This document shows positions 46,610 through 58,560 of a stretch of 64,000 bases of DNA, piece by piece. Location of the stretch: contig NC_086031.1 of assembly GCF_036323735.1 (NCBI RefSeq), forward strand, positions 36,638,225 through 36,702,224, in the 5' to 3' direction. The translations under genes were made by a program, and so were the position numbers. The DNA comes from Rattus norvegicus. Its lineage: Eukaryota; Chordata; Mammalia; Rodentia; Muridae. Each line of letters opens with the position of its first letter. The first letter of the stretch is position 1. The notes beneath the pieces are model-generated. The model was not told the origin of the DNA, made no database searches, and saw only the letters and a list, made by a program, of their open reading frames with translations.

Positions 46610-47419
46610 GTTTTCTAAAGACTAGGTTTTCTTAGTAAAAGCCAACTACAACTCCCAGAGTGACAAGAGGAAAGAAGGTTCCTGATGGAAAATGGCTATG
46701 AGGTGATGTCCCTCGGCTAGCAGAAACTTAAAGCTTCTGGGATGACAAGTATGTAATACCTTTATCTGTAGATGAGCTACGACCTCAACTGTTCCTTGGG
46801 CATTTTGTAACCTCCAACAGTTTCAATGGCACTGGTTCAGAAGATCACCTGGGTTTGAGAATCTATTACTGGCTTTCACTGAACTGAAGGAAAACAAAAT
46901 TTAGCTACTATTGCTCTAACTTTACTTTTCCCAGCAAAGGAAGGCTAGGCTGCTTTCTATCAGTATCCTTCTCTGTATGATCAATAGTCAGTTGCTCATA
47001 GTTCTTATAGACCATTCTACTTTCAATAATATAAGGACTTTGTTTTCAGGTTCTATCTAATCTGTGTGTTATTAGTCTGTGAAAAAGTAAAGCTTCCTCA
47101 TTGTATTCCAATATAGTGAAGTGCATGCTGGGACAATGCTGAAACAGCTTCTCAGGCCTATAAACAGCAGACGTTCTGATGGTGATATGATACCTCTGTT
47201 AATGTTCCAATTTAGATGAAAGAACAATAGCCAGAGAAATTAGGGTGAAAATGTTGGTCCAAGCCTTTAGCTGTAAAGAAAGAAATACTCCATAGAAGGA
47301 GCTACATTATAAATAAGGCAACGTAATTCTTAGAACTTGGAGTATTAAATGACATATGTAATAAGCTTGAACAGTATTTTTCTTACTTATGTCATCATAA
47401 ATTACAGATGAAAGTTAGA
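46610..47419. other. No gene seen
   Basis: No recognised element. Confidence 0.5.
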
Positions 47420-47955
47420 AAACCATAAGGATACCTTCTGTGGTGATATGAATGAGATATGACCCTTCTGGGTTCACATATTTGAATACTTATTCCAGGG
47501 ACTAGAGAGATGGATCAGTGGTTAAGAACACTGACTGCTCTTCCAGAGGTTCTGAGTTCAATTTCCAGCAAACATATGGTGGCTCACAACCACGTGTAAT
47601 GGAACCTGATACTCTTTTCTGGTGTGTCACATAAAATAAATAAATACTTATATAAGCCATTATTTTATAGATAATGTTACTGTTTGGGGAAGTTTATGGA
47701 ATATTTAATAGAAGTAAAACAATAGGGGTGGACTTTTAGGAATGGTAGATTTGCTTCTACTCTTGCTCTCTCTCTACTTCTGGACTGTGACCTGCTCTGT
47801 CACCATGTGCTCACTGACTGTTGGCACACATGCCCTCCCACGATGAACTGTATCTCTCTGTGACTGTGAGCCAATACAAACTACTTGTCTCCTCTAAGTT
47901 GCTTTTAGTCATGGGGTTTATTACAGCAACCAAAATATCACTAATACACATGTTA
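47420..47955 (+). repeat. Rodent dispersed repeat, LTR-like, split by a B2
   Basis: Left part 'gtggtgatatgaatgagatat'...'atatttgaatacttattcc'; right part resumes after the B2 with 'gttactgtttggggaag', 'ctacttctggactgtgacc', 'ctgtgactgtgagccaatac', 'aagttgcttttagtcatggg' and ends 'caaccaaaatatcactaatac'. It predates the B2 inside it. Family name not assigned. Confidence 0.6.
47494..47642 (+). mobile_element. B2 SINE, sense
   Basis: Near-complete B2: A-box region 'gatggatcagtggttaag', 'gctcttccagaggttctgagt', B box 'gagttcaatttcc', 'ggtggctcacaaccacg' and an AATAAA-bearing tail. Flanked by a 9-bp duplication 'aatacttat' at 47485-47493 and 47643-47651. Confidence 0.92.
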
Positions 47956-48390
47956 AATAGATTTCAGAAAAGATTTGGAGTTCTTTCTGATAATTTATAG
48001 TTTTATTTTACATACTGTAGGGCAGCATAATTCTTATTCATTGTTTAAAACTTTCTAGGCTCCAAAAATACTCTATAATAGGAATTAATTTAGTTTTGGA
48101 AAATGAGTTGTTGTAATGGCTGAGTTTATCACGGAAGTGGGGGATAAAGCCCAATAACTTAAAAGAACCTTTCCATTCCATGTTCATGTTCACATTAAGG
48201 GAAGATCTAAAACAAGTTGATGTAACACACTATGGTCTTGCAATGAGAAGAGTAAGCATGCAGGATTCAAACTTAGGCCGTGCACATCAACAAAGTTGTT
48301 CTTTGTCTGCTTCAGCCCCTTCTAACCATGTTCATGTATCCCTTTGTATACTTTTCCATGTGTCAGGAATTATACACATATGTATATATA
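47956..48390. other. No gene seen
   Basis: No recognised element; leads into the hexanucleotide array. Confidence 0.5.

Positions 48391-48480
<90 letters not shown>
48391..48480 (+). repeat. (TATATG)n hexanucleotide microsatellite
   Basis: Fifteen perfect TATATG units. The unit has no stop codon in several frames, which explains the run of open frames (Tyr-Met, Ile-Cys, His-Ile repeats) crossing it; none is a gene. Confidence 0.98.
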
Positions 48481-49804
48481 CGTGCCTGTATGTGACAGCT
48501 CAAAGTTGCTTTTGGAATGTGCTTTAATGTTGTCTATGTTATTTATTGAGGCAAGATCTCTGTATGAAATTAGAAATTGCAAAGCAGACTAGCATAGCTA
48601 GCTAGTTTATCTTGGGAAAGTCATGTTCTGCTTCCTGAGTTGTAAGATAGAGGTGCCTTTGTTCTGAAGCTCATACTCAGGTTCAATTGCTTTTGTTTGT
48701 GCCCTCTACCCACCGATTCCTTTCTGCTGCTCCCCTGACTATTTTTATTAGAACTTTTTCCTCTGATAAGAGAGATTCATATTAGTTATAAAAGCAATCA
48801 TATTTCTTGTTACCGAAATCTTTATTTTATAAAAGAACTAATACTTTCAAAGGTATATTTGGCTCTAGATATGACTGTGGTACAGTTAAACAAAATACAT
48901 ATTAAGTTAATACATCAAGTAAATGGCCAAAGGCAAAAAGATAGATTCATTTTTGGTGCTTAATATATATTTCCAAATCTCTAGATTTGAAAGGAGTTTC
49001 TGGGAAGCTCACAGATCTTTTTGTAGTTGTTAGAGTTTAGAAGCAAAGTATGTGACTTTGGGCTATTTGGGCTTTGAAGTGGTCTTTCCTAACTGTAGAA
49101 ACTTATGTACAGTACTGTACATATTTGAGCTTGGATGGAATTGCATCCTATCAGTCAGAAGCCAAAGAAAACCACAAAGTTGCGTCACCCAATTCAATAA
49201 GCCTCATACAAGAGATGTATTGGATAGGGAACAAATCAGGAATGTGGCAAGAACCTCTTGAGAACTGAGGAAAATAATGGGTTTATACAGGCCTTTAGAC
49301 AGGGGAGAGAGATTTCTATTGTGATCTGGGAATGCAGAGATTATGTGACTTGAACTTGGGGAAAGATATGGGATTGATGGGACTTTTTTTTCCTGTAGGG
49401 CAAGGCCGGGCCACTCTCCCTATTCTCAGGCCTGGTATTAAACATTGCAGCCATAAGGAAAATCTGGGGACAAAGCCTGGACAATGGAAATTGGGGACAG
49501 AGGAATAGCTGCTTCTGTGCCTCAACACTCTCAAGGGGTCTTTTGCAGCAAGAATAGTTTAGAAGCCTGTTCACAGGAGATCTCTAGAGGCATGGCATAC
49601 AGACGTTTGTAAGCATGGTAAGGACAGTTCCCTGACTGCTGAGTTGGTGTGAACAGCAAATAGAGACAACAGCGAAGAGGAAATGCCACTGTAACTCCTT
49701 TCTTCTGCTAAACCACAGGCCAATTGACTGCCTTGTTTATAGAATGGGGAGGTTCGAAATGGAAGATAACTAATGTTAAAATATTGTTACATGCATCTAC
49801 TTAT
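48481..49804. other. No gene seen
   Basis: 1.3 kb of unassigned sequence. Overlapping short frames at 49052-49268 (plus) and 49316-49574 (minus) have no domain support. Confidence 0.5.
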
Positions 49805-50015
49805 TCTTTTGTTTTGATTTGTATGTGTGTACACATGCACTCACATGTGTGAATGTGCCTACCACACCATGTATGTAAATATCAAATACAAATTGGGGTA
49901 CTCATTTCTCTTCCTTAACCACATAGGGCCCATGTGGGTTGTCAAGCTTTGACACCATGTGACAACCATGTGAGTTGTCAGACTTTGCAGCAAGAACTTT
50001 CATGTGCTGATTTTA
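49805..50015 (-). mobile_element. B3/RSINE-like SINE, antisense
   Basis: TG-rich left part, then 'gtgagttgtcagactttgcag' and 'aagaactttcatgtgctga', a degraded reversed SINE head. Confidence 0.4.
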
Positions 50016-50462
50016 TCTCACTGCATCTGAGAATTCATTTTTACTTTGTAATTAAATAAATAGTCATTTCCCCTAGTGATAGATAGAAAAATGAAACAGT
50101 AAAATACATTATTTTGCTTTATTAAATGAGGCATTGCTAATGGAGATTGTATGGAAGTCAGAAAGAAATCAGAGTGGAAGACCCCCCCCCCATTCTCTTA
50201 GAGAAATGCCCTTTGAATAATGTGGTTCAAAATGCTTAAGGAAAGCCACAGAAAACTAAGAAATTCATTTTGACCTGAATGACTTAAATCCACCAGGAAA
50301 GGAGTTTGGCACAATGCCTCTCACAGGATGGGTATAAAGAACAACAGACCTATCTTCTGGTTTTGAGCACTGAGCAGGGATGTTTTCTTCCTTGACTTAT
50401 TCAGAGAATAGTTAGTGTTGGCATAGGTTGGGAAGCTAGGAAAGGCCTAGCTTTATGTACTT
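50016..50462. other. No gene seen
   Basis: Unassigned; contains a C9 run at 50181-50190. Confidence 0.5.
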
Positions 50463-50560
50463 AAGAAAGAAGAAGATAAGGAGGAGAAAGAAGAAAAAGG
50501 AAGAGGAGGAAGAGGAGAATGAGGACAAGGATGAGTAAGAGGAGAAGGAGGAGAATTCAT
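50463..50560 (+). repeat. Purine-rich (GGA/GAA) tract
   Basis: About 100 bases of A and G with very few pyrimidines, immediately 5' of the L1 monomers. Confidence 0.9.
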
Positions 50561-50561
50561 C

Positions 50562-51247
50562 TAGGACAGGACACTTCCAATTTCTGGCTGCACCCAGAGT
50601 TGAACTTCTCCCATAGCTCTCTGTACCCAAATCCCATGGAGGAGAGAGCTAGACCCTCAGAACCGTGGACAATCATGAGAGCTCAAGGAAGACCATCACT
50701 TCTCACATTCCTGGCCCAAGAAGAATCTCCCGGGTACCCTATAGATACAGGAAAATAGGAGCAGTCACTGGCAGGAAATTTCTGCTTTCTGCATGCACCC
50801 AGAACTGAACTGAACCTGTCCCACAGTTCTCTCTACCCAAATCCTGTGGGAGAGAGAGTTGGACTCTCAGAAGTGTGGACAATCTGGAGAGCTCAGGGGA
50901 GACTGCCACTTCTGGTCACATCCCTGACTCAAAAGGAATCAACCCAGTGCCTTCTGAATACTGGAAACTAGGAGCAGACAGGGGCAGGTCTCTTCTGGTT
51001 ACTGGCCTGAGCACAGAGATGGAAGCCAGTTGTCTGGAATGCTGGCACACCTGAGAACAGAGGTAAGAGCAACTCTTCTGCAACAATCAATCCATCTGGA
51101 GACTTCAGGACACACAAAACCAGGAATGCTCTGTTCCCAGATCTGGCTGAAAGAAAACAGGTATACAGGAGTGCTGGCATACAAACTTAGAGGAGGGTCA
51201 AGCCACTGTCAGAGACAGCAAAACAAGCTAACATAAGAGACAACCTG
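50562..51247 (+). promoter_or_regulatory. L1 5' UTR: tandem monomers plus tether
   Basis: Two successive units of about 205 bp share the order 'ctg[c]acccaga[g/a]' + 'tgaac', 'ctct' + 'acccaaatcc', 'gag' + 'agcta/gttgga' + 'c', 'tcagaa', 'tggacaatc' and 'ggagc/ggagca' + 'g'. Units begin near 50581 and 50786; a third partial unit begins near 50994 and runs into unique tether before ORF1. In rodent L1s each monomer carries promoter activity. These copies are diverged, so activity is doubtful. Confidence 0.8.
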
Positions 51248-52328
51248 ATAGCGAGAGGCTAGAACAGGAACCTAAGGAAGAGAAACCAAGACGACTTGGT
51301 ATTATCAGAACCCAGTTTCCCCAACAGAGAAAGCCCTGGATAACTCAACACACCAGCAAATCAAGATTTCAATTTAAAAATCACATATCATGATGATGGT
51401 AGAGGACTTCAAGAAGGATATAAATAACTCCATTGAAGAAATACAGGACAACACAGGTAAGCAAGTAGAAGCTCTTAAAGAAGAAACTCAAAAATCCCTC
51501 AGAATTAAAGGATTACACAACAAAAAAGGACAAGGAATTGAAAAAAATCCAGCTTTTAGGAATGGAAATAGAATAAATAAAGAAAGCAAAAAGGGAGACA
51601 ACCCTGGAGATAGAAAACATAAGAAAGAGATCAGGAGTCATAGATGCAAGCATCACCAAAAATCACAAGAGATAGAAGAGAGAATCTCAGGGGTAGAAGA
51701 CACCATAGAAATCATTGACGCAGTTATCAAAGATAAAGTAAAATGCAAAAAGCTCCTAAGCCAAAACATCCAGGAAATCAGAAAACAGTAAGAACAAACC
51801 TAATGATAATAAATATAGAAAAGAGTAATGATTCCCAACTTAAAGGGCCAGTAAATATCTTCAACACAATTATAGAAGAAAACTTCCCTAACCTAAAGAA
51901 AGAGATGCCCATACATATATAAGAAACCTACAGAACTCCAAATAGATTGAACCAGAAAGAAATTCATCCCATCATATAATACTCAAAATTTCAAATGCAG
52001 AAAGGAAAGAAAGAATATTAAAAGCAGTAAGAAAAGGAGGTCAAATAACATATAAAGGCAGACCTATCAGAATTATACAGACTTCTCACCAGAGACTAAG
52101 AAAGCCAGAAGATCCTCACAGGTGTCATATAGACTCTAAGAGAACACATATTCTAGCTCAGGCTACTTATCCAGCAAAACTCTCAACTAACATATATGGA
52201 GAAACCAAAGTATTCAATGAAAAACAAAACTTATACAATATCTTTCTAAAATCCAGCCCTTCAAAGGATAATAGATGGAAAATTCAATCACACAGAGGGA
52301 AACTTCACCCAGAAAAACAAGAAAGTAA
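51248..52328 (+). pseudogene. L1 ORF1, degraded
   Basis: Homologous along its length to the ORF1 at 3385-4457. The initiator position reads ATA (51248-51250) where the other copy has ATG, so the start codon is lost. The coiled-coil region survives in part ('MMMVEDFKKDINNS' from 51390), with an extra block and frame breaks around 51500-51790. The RNA-binding core is out of frame. The C-terminus is recognisable near 52100-52328 ('ccagaagatcctcacaggtg'). It cannot make a normal ORF1p. Confidence 0.9.
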
Positions 52329-52386
52329 TCTCATTACAACAGAACCAAATGAAGAGAGACACACAAACATAATTCCAACTCCAACA

Positions 52387-55299
52387 ATGACAATAACAAG
52401 AAACAAAAATCACTATTTCTTAACATCTGTTAACATCAATGGACGCAATTCCCCAATAAAAAAACATAGTCTTATAGACTGGATATGTAAAGAGGACCTC
52501 GACTTTTGCTGCATACATGAAACACACCTCAGTGACAAAGACAGAAACTACCTCAGAGTAAACACTGGAAAACAAATGGTCTGAAAACCAAACAGGAGTA
52601 GCTATTCTAATACTGAATAAAATAGACTTTCAACCAAAATTTATCAAAAAAAAGATAAGGATGGACACTTGATATTCATCAAACGAAAAATCCACCAAGA
52701 TGAACTCTCAATCTTGAATATATATGCTCCAAATGCAAGGGCACCTCCATTCATAAAAGAAACCTTTACTAATGCTCGAAGCACACCTTGCACCTACACA
52801 ATAATAGTAGGAGATTTCAACACCCCACTATCATCAATGGACAGATCATGGAAATAGAAATTAAACAGAGACCTAGAGAAACTAACAGAAGTTATGAACC
52901 AAATGGATTTAAAAGATATTTATAGAATATTTCATCCCAAAGCAAAAGAATATACCTTATTCTCTGCACCTCATGGTACCTTCTCCAAAACTGACCATAT
53001 AATCGGTCAGAAAACAGACCTCAACAGGTACAAGAATATTGAAATAACCCCATGCATCCTATCAGATCACCAATGACTATGTCTAGTCTTCAAAAACAAA
53101 AACAAAAACAAAGAGAGAGCTGACATATACGTGGAAGTTGAACAACACTCTACTCAATGATGACTTACATGGTCAAGGAGGAAATAAAGAAAGAAATTAA
53201 AGACATTTTAGAATTTAATGAAAATGAAGGCACAATATACCCAAACTTATGGGACATAATGAAATCAATGCTAAAAGAAAACTCATAGCTCTGAGTGCCA
53301 CCAAAAGAAATTGGTGAGAGTATACATTAGCAGCTTGAGAGCATACCTAAACACTCTGGAACAAAAAGAAGGAAATACACCCAAGAGGAGTACAAGGCAG
53401 GAAATAAACTCAGGCCTGAAATCAACCAAGTAGGAACAAAAAGGACTATGCAAAGAATCAACAAAACCAGGAAGTGGATCTTTGATATAATTAACAAGAT
53501 AGATAAATCCTTAGCCTGAGTAAACAAAGGGCATAGAGAGTATATTCAAATTAATAAAGTTAGAAATGAAAAGGGAGACATAACAACAAAATCTGAGGAA
53601 ATTCAAAAAAATCATCAGAGCCTACTACAAAAGCCTATATTCAACAAAACTGGAAAATCTGATGAAAATGGACAATTTTCTAGACAGATACCAGGTACCA
53701 AAGTAAAATCAAGATGAGAGAAACCATCGAAAGTATCCCATAACTCCTAGAAATAGAAGCAGTTATTAAAAGTCTCTTAACCATAAAAAGCTCAGGACCA
53801 AATGGATTTAGTGCAGAATTCTTTCAGACCTTCCTCGAAGACCTCATACCAATACTGTCCAAACTATTCCACAAAATAGAAACAGAAGGAGCAGGACCCA
53901 ATTCCTTCTATGAAGGTGCAATTATGCTTATACCTAAACCACACAAAGACTCAACCAAGAAAGAGAACTTCAGACCAATTTTCCTTATGAATATCAACAC
54001 AAAAAGTACTCAATAAATTCTCTCAAACTAAATCCAAGGACACATGAAAACGTTCATCCATCATGATCGAATAGATTTCATCCCAGGAATGCAGGGATGG
54101 TTAAGAATATGGAACCATCAACAAAAATCGACTATGTAAACAAACACAAGGAAATCTACCACATGATTATTTCATTAGATGCTGAGAAAGCATTTAACAA
54201 AATTAAACACCCCTTCACGATAAAAGTCTTGGAAAAATCAGGAAATCAAGTCCCATACCTAAGCATAGTAAAAGCAAGGTACAGTAAACCAGTAGCTAAC
54301 ATTAAACTAAATGGAAAGAAACTTGAAGCAATCACACTAAAATCAAGGTCTAGACAAGGCTGCCTCCTCTCTCCCAACTTATTCAATATAGTATTGAAGT
54401 CTTAGTCATAGCAATCAGACAACAAAAGGAGGTCAAATGGATACAAATTGGAAAGAAAGAATTCAAAAATATAACGATTGCAGATAATATGATAGTATAC
54501 ATAAGTGACCCCAAAAACACCACCAGAGAACTACTGAGACAGATGAACAACTTCAGCAAGGTGGCTGGGTATATAATTAACTCAAACAAGTCAGTAGCCT
54601 TGCTCTACTCAAAAGATAAACAGTCTGAGAAAGAAATTATCGAAATGACACCCTTTACAATAGTCACAAATAATATTAAATACCTCGGTGTGACTCTAAC
54701 CATGCTAGTGAAATATCTGTATGACAAGAACTTGGAGTCTCTGAAGAAAGAAATTGAAAAAGATCTCAAAAGATGGAAAGATCTTCCTTGCTCATAGATT
54801 AGCAGGCTTAAAATAATAAAAATGGCCATTTGGCTAAAAGTGATCTACAGATTCAATGCACTCTCCATCAAAATTCCAACTCAATTCTTCGTAGAGTTAC
54901 AAAGAGCAAATTGCAAATTCATTTGGAATAACAAAAACCCCAGGATAGTGAAAACTATCCTAAACAATAAAAAATTTCTGGAGGAATAACAATCCCTGAC
55001 ATCAAGCAGTGTTACAGAGAAATAGTGATAAAAATTGCATTGTTTTGGTATAGAGACAGGCAGTTAGATCTGTCGACAGAATTGAAGATTGATAAGTGAA
55101 CCCACAAACCTATGATCATTTGATCTTTGGCAAAGGAGCTAAAACCATCCAGTGGTAAAACAATGTCAACCAATGGTGCTGGTTCAACTGGAGGTTGGTA
55201 TGTAGAATACAAATTGTTCCATTCTGGGGATGGGGATTTAGCTCAGTGGTAGAGCGCTTGCCTAGTAAGCGCAAGGCCCTGGGTTCGGTCCTCAGCTCT

Positions 55300-55331
<32 letters not shown>

Positions 55332-56338
55332 ACCCACAAAATTCTGAGAATATTTAAAAGAAAATTGCTCCATTCTTACTACCCTGTACAAAATGTAAGT
55401 ACAAGTGAATCAAGGACCTCCACATAAAACCAGATACACTCAAAGTAATAGAAGAAAATGGGGGAAGAGCCTCGAACAAATGGGCACTGGGGAAAATTTC
55501 CTGAACAGTACACCAATGGCTTGTGCTCTAAGATCAAGAATTGATAAATGGGACTTCATAAAATTGCAAAGCTTCTGTAAGGCAAAGGACACTTTCAATA
55601 GGACAAAACGACAACCAACAGATTGGGAAAAGATCTTTACCAAGCCTACATCTGATAGAGGGCTAATATCTAATATATACAAAAGACTCAAGAAGTGAGA
55701 TTCTAGAGAGTCAAATAGTCCTACTAAAAATGAGGTACAGAGCTAAACAAAGAATTCTCAACTGAGGAATACTAAATGGCGGAGAAGCACCTAAAGAAAT
55801 TTTCAACATCCTTAGTCATCAGGGAAATGCTAATCAAAACAACACTGAGATTTCACCTCATACCAGTCAGAATGGCTAACATCAAAAACTCAGGTAACAA
55901 CAGTTGCTTGGCAAAGATGTGGAGAAAGAGGAAAATTCCCCCATTGTTGGTGGGATTGCAGACTGGTACAACCATTCTGGAAATAAATCTGGAGGTTCCT
56001 CAGAAAATTGGACATTGAACTACCTGAGGACCCAGCTATACCTCTCTTGGGCATATACCCAAAAGATGCCCCAACATATAACAAAGACACATGCTCCACT
56101 ATGTTCATAGCAGCCTTATCTATAACAGCCGGAAGCTGGAAAGAACCCAGATGTCCTTCAACAGAGTAATGGACACAGAAAATGTGGTACTGTGGTACAC
56201 CTACACAATGGAGTACTAAATCAAAAACAATGACTTCATGAAATTCATAGGCAAATGGACGGAACTAGGAAATATCATCCTGAATGAGGTAACTCAATCA
56301 CAAAACAACACACATGGTATACACTCATTGATGAGTGG
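52387..56338 (+). pseudogene. L1 ORF2, degraded, with ID insertion
   Basis: All ORF2 domains are traceable but scattered over three frames. The endonuclease retains 'VNINGRNSP' and 'HETHLSDKD' (52430-52550). A short deletion near 52565 shifts frame, 'GDFN' is present near 52815, TAG follows at 52855-52857, and 'SDH' ends in a TGA at 53074-53076. The reverse transcriptase keeps 'RQGCLLSPNLFNIVLK' (about 54352), while the catalytic FADD is changed to IADN (54477-54488), losing the second Asp. The C-terminal region (55405-56018 and beyond) is broken by the ID at 55226 and by several indels. Expected about 1,280 codons; none of the open pieces exceeds about 105. Confidence 0.92.
55226..55361 (+). 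mobile_element. ID SINE inserted in L1 ORF2
   Basis: Intact A box ('tagctcagtggtagagcg') and B box ('gggttcggtcc') followed by an A-rich (CAAAA)n tail and then about 28 non-A bases before the duplication. Flanks are 'aaattgttccattct' (55211-55225) and 'aaattgctccattct' (55362-55376), one mismatch in 15. The L1 sequence is continuous when the ID and one copy of the duplication are taken out. Confidence 0.96.
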
Positions 56339-56544
56339 ATACTAGCCACAAAGCTCGCATTTCCCAACATACAATCCACAGAACACATGAAGCTCAAGAA
56401 GGACAACCAAGGTGTCAATGCTTCAGTCCTTCTTAAAAGGGGGTTCAAAAATATCCATAGGAGGGGATATGGAGAAAAAAATTGGAGCAGAGACTGAAGG
56501 AATGGCAATTCAGAGCCTGTCCCACCTGGAGATACAGCCCGTTT

Positions 56545-56625
56545 TATATGTATATGTATATATATGTATGTATGTATATATATATATGTACATAAATATC
56601 TAGGTATATTATATATACCTAGATA
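56545..56625. repeat. (TA)n/(TATG)n microsatellite in L1 3' UTR
   Basis: TATATG, TATG and TA units followed by an inverted pair 'ctaggtatat' / 'atatacctag' (56611-56633). Confidence 0.9.
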
Positions 56626-56755
56626 ATATCAATTAAGCCAAGAAGTGCATGTCAATACGAGCCTGATTTTTCTGTCTCCTGAGAGGCTCAGGCAGAGCAT
56701 TGCAAATACAGAGGCCAATGCTAGCAGCAAACCATTGAACTGAGACTCTGGTTTA

Positions 56756-57324
56756 TTTCCTTCCTCCCACTTACTTCCATTTCTTCCCTCCCCTTTCGTT
56801 TTTTTGTCCTTCTTTCACTTCCCTTTCCTTTTTCTTTTCCTTGTCCTCCACTCCAACCACACCCTCATTCTTCTGAAAAGAAAATTTCATGTTTGGGTCA
56901 CAGAGAATCAAAGAGCGCAGACAGATTGACTGTGGTGGTACCTCAGAGTCTGTAAAATTGTTGACCCCTTCACAGATCCAAGATGAGTAGATTCCAAACC
57001 CTCAGTGCACACTTAAAACTGAAATTGGTTCTGAACTCGATACGTAACCATTTCTCTGAATACATGTCATCCTATAATAAAGATATAATTTGTAAATTAC
57101 AGAAGTGGGTAATTGACAGTATCTGATAACAAAATTTACTGTAATTGAGTTTACAGAAAGCAGTCTGTTTCTCCTCCTCACAATATTTTATTTTGATGTA
57201 TAAACTCACCATGGAAAATGAAAACAAAGTCATTGTAGAACTGTTAAACCATGTATAGGTCACAGAACAATGAATATATGACCAGTTCCTGAAAAAAAAT
57301 CCTCAAAGTCCATTAATTGACAAA
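56756..57324. other. No gene seen
   Basis: Starts pyrimidine-rich (56755-56870), then AT-rich; no recognised element. Confidence 0.5.
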
Positions 57325-57508
57325 TTTTTAAAGATTTATTCTTTTATTATATATAAGTACACTGTAGCTGTCTTCAGATACACCAGAAGAGGGCATCGGA
57401 TCTCTTTACAGAAGGTTGTGAGCCACCATGTGGTTGCTGGGAATTGAACTCAGGACCTCTGGAAGAGTAGTGGGATGCTCTTAACTGCTGAGCCATCTCT
57501 CCAGCCCT
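57325..57508 (-). mobile_element. B2 SINE, antisense, near-complete
   Basis: Reversed B2: tail 'aaagatttattcttttatta', 'gtacactgtagctgtcttcag', 'accagaagagggcatcgga', B box in 'ggaattgaactcagg', and head 'gctgagccatctctccagccc'. Flanks 'ttaattgacaaat' (57313) and 'ttaattgaacaat' (57509) look like an aged duplication with a one-base difference. Confidence 0.93.
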
Positions 57509-58053
57509 TAATTGAACAATTACATGCACATAGCAAGAAAAATTACACATCCGTCTAAAAGAATTTACTGAAGTTGAAAATTTCACTCTGAGCTAATTGT
57601 TAAAGGACTCCCTGAACAGAAAGAGGTCCCCAAACACATACACGACATGGTGGCTGCTTTTCTCTCAATATTTGAATCCCAGTGGGACAGGACATTAAAG
57701 GACATATGGAGAAGCAAGGAAATTTGGACCACAGGGGGGAAAAAAACAAAAAACAATATGATCATCCTGAAATCAACCTGAAACAGAAAATCAAGCAGTT
57801 ATTTAAAACAATGCTTTTCTAAAATTATATTTTCATTAAACTCCTGGGAAAGAAGACATCCAAACAAAACGCAGAGATAAGCCACAAATATGGTGAAAAT
57901 TTTATAAAGGAAAATGAAGAACTATTTAAAGGAGCAGAATCTGAAGCTGCAGAATATAATAAAAGAAAGAAAAAGTCTAGTAGTAGGGGATCCAGGGAAA
58001 TAAGTTAACTGTATTTTGATTTCTAGATATATGCTTTGTCATGGGCACACTCA
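57509..58053. other. No gene seen
   Basis: AT-rich; no recognised element. Confidence 0.5.
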
Positions 58054-58055
58054 TA

Positions 58056-58111
<56 letters not shown>

Positions 58112-58112
58112 C
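58054..58112 (+). repeat. (CA)n microsatellite
   Basis: About 28 uninterrupted CA units. Confidence 0.97.
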
Positions 58113-58344
58113 AATTATAATGTGCTGTAAAAATTCAACAGAGAAGTTCAAAGTCAGGGTTGAATAAGCCACCCCCTCCTCCCAAATAAATCATTTGAAA
58201 CTGTTGATGTAAAAAATAAAAACTTATCCTATGATTGCAGACTATAGGAAATAATTGTATGAGGATATCTGTCCTATTGAAGATGTCTGCTGCAGTGCAA
58301 TCCAATAAGAAGTGGGTTTTCTTTTTCAAAAAATGAAATTCTAA

Positions 58345-58560
58345 AAGTAGTATTTTGCTCAGTTAGTAGAGTGCTTGTCTAGCATGCAAAAAGGCCTGGG
58401 TTCCATCTACAGCAATACATAAACAAGGCATGGCAGCACATGTGATCCCAGTACCAGGGAGGCAGAGGCAGAAGGATCAGAAATTCAAGGTTATTCTCAA
58501 TTACCTAATAGGTTTGAGGCCAGACTAAACTACATGTTTCCTTTCTTAACTAACTCAACT
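58345..58560 (+). mobile_element. B4 (ID-B1 chimera) SINE, sense
   Basis: ID-like head ('gctcagttagtagagtgctt', 'gcctgggttccatc') joined to a B1-like body ('gcatggcagcacatgtgat', 'gggaggcagaggcagaagga', 'tttgaggccagactaaac'). Confidence 0.8.

Larger units (their letters stand above)
50562..56755 (+). mobile_element. Old near-full-length L1 with tandem 5' monomers
   Basis: Sense L1 with monomeric 5' UTR (50562-51247), ORF1 remnant (51248-52328), ORF2 remnant (52387-56338) and a 3' UTR that is still L1-like up to 'gaactgagactctgg' near 56750 but lacks the final G-rich block, AATAAA and A-tail. An ID SINE interrupts ORF2 at 55226, and a TA/TG microsatellite (56545-56625) has expanded in the 3' UTR. 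Many more stops and indels than the L1 at 2861, so it is older and certainly inactive. Confidence 0.92.

Noticed and set aside
48180..48592. Several overlapping frames with Tyr-Met, Ile-Cys and His-Ile repeats
   Set aside because: The TATATG unit lacks stops in several frames on both strands; this is expected from the repeat alone.
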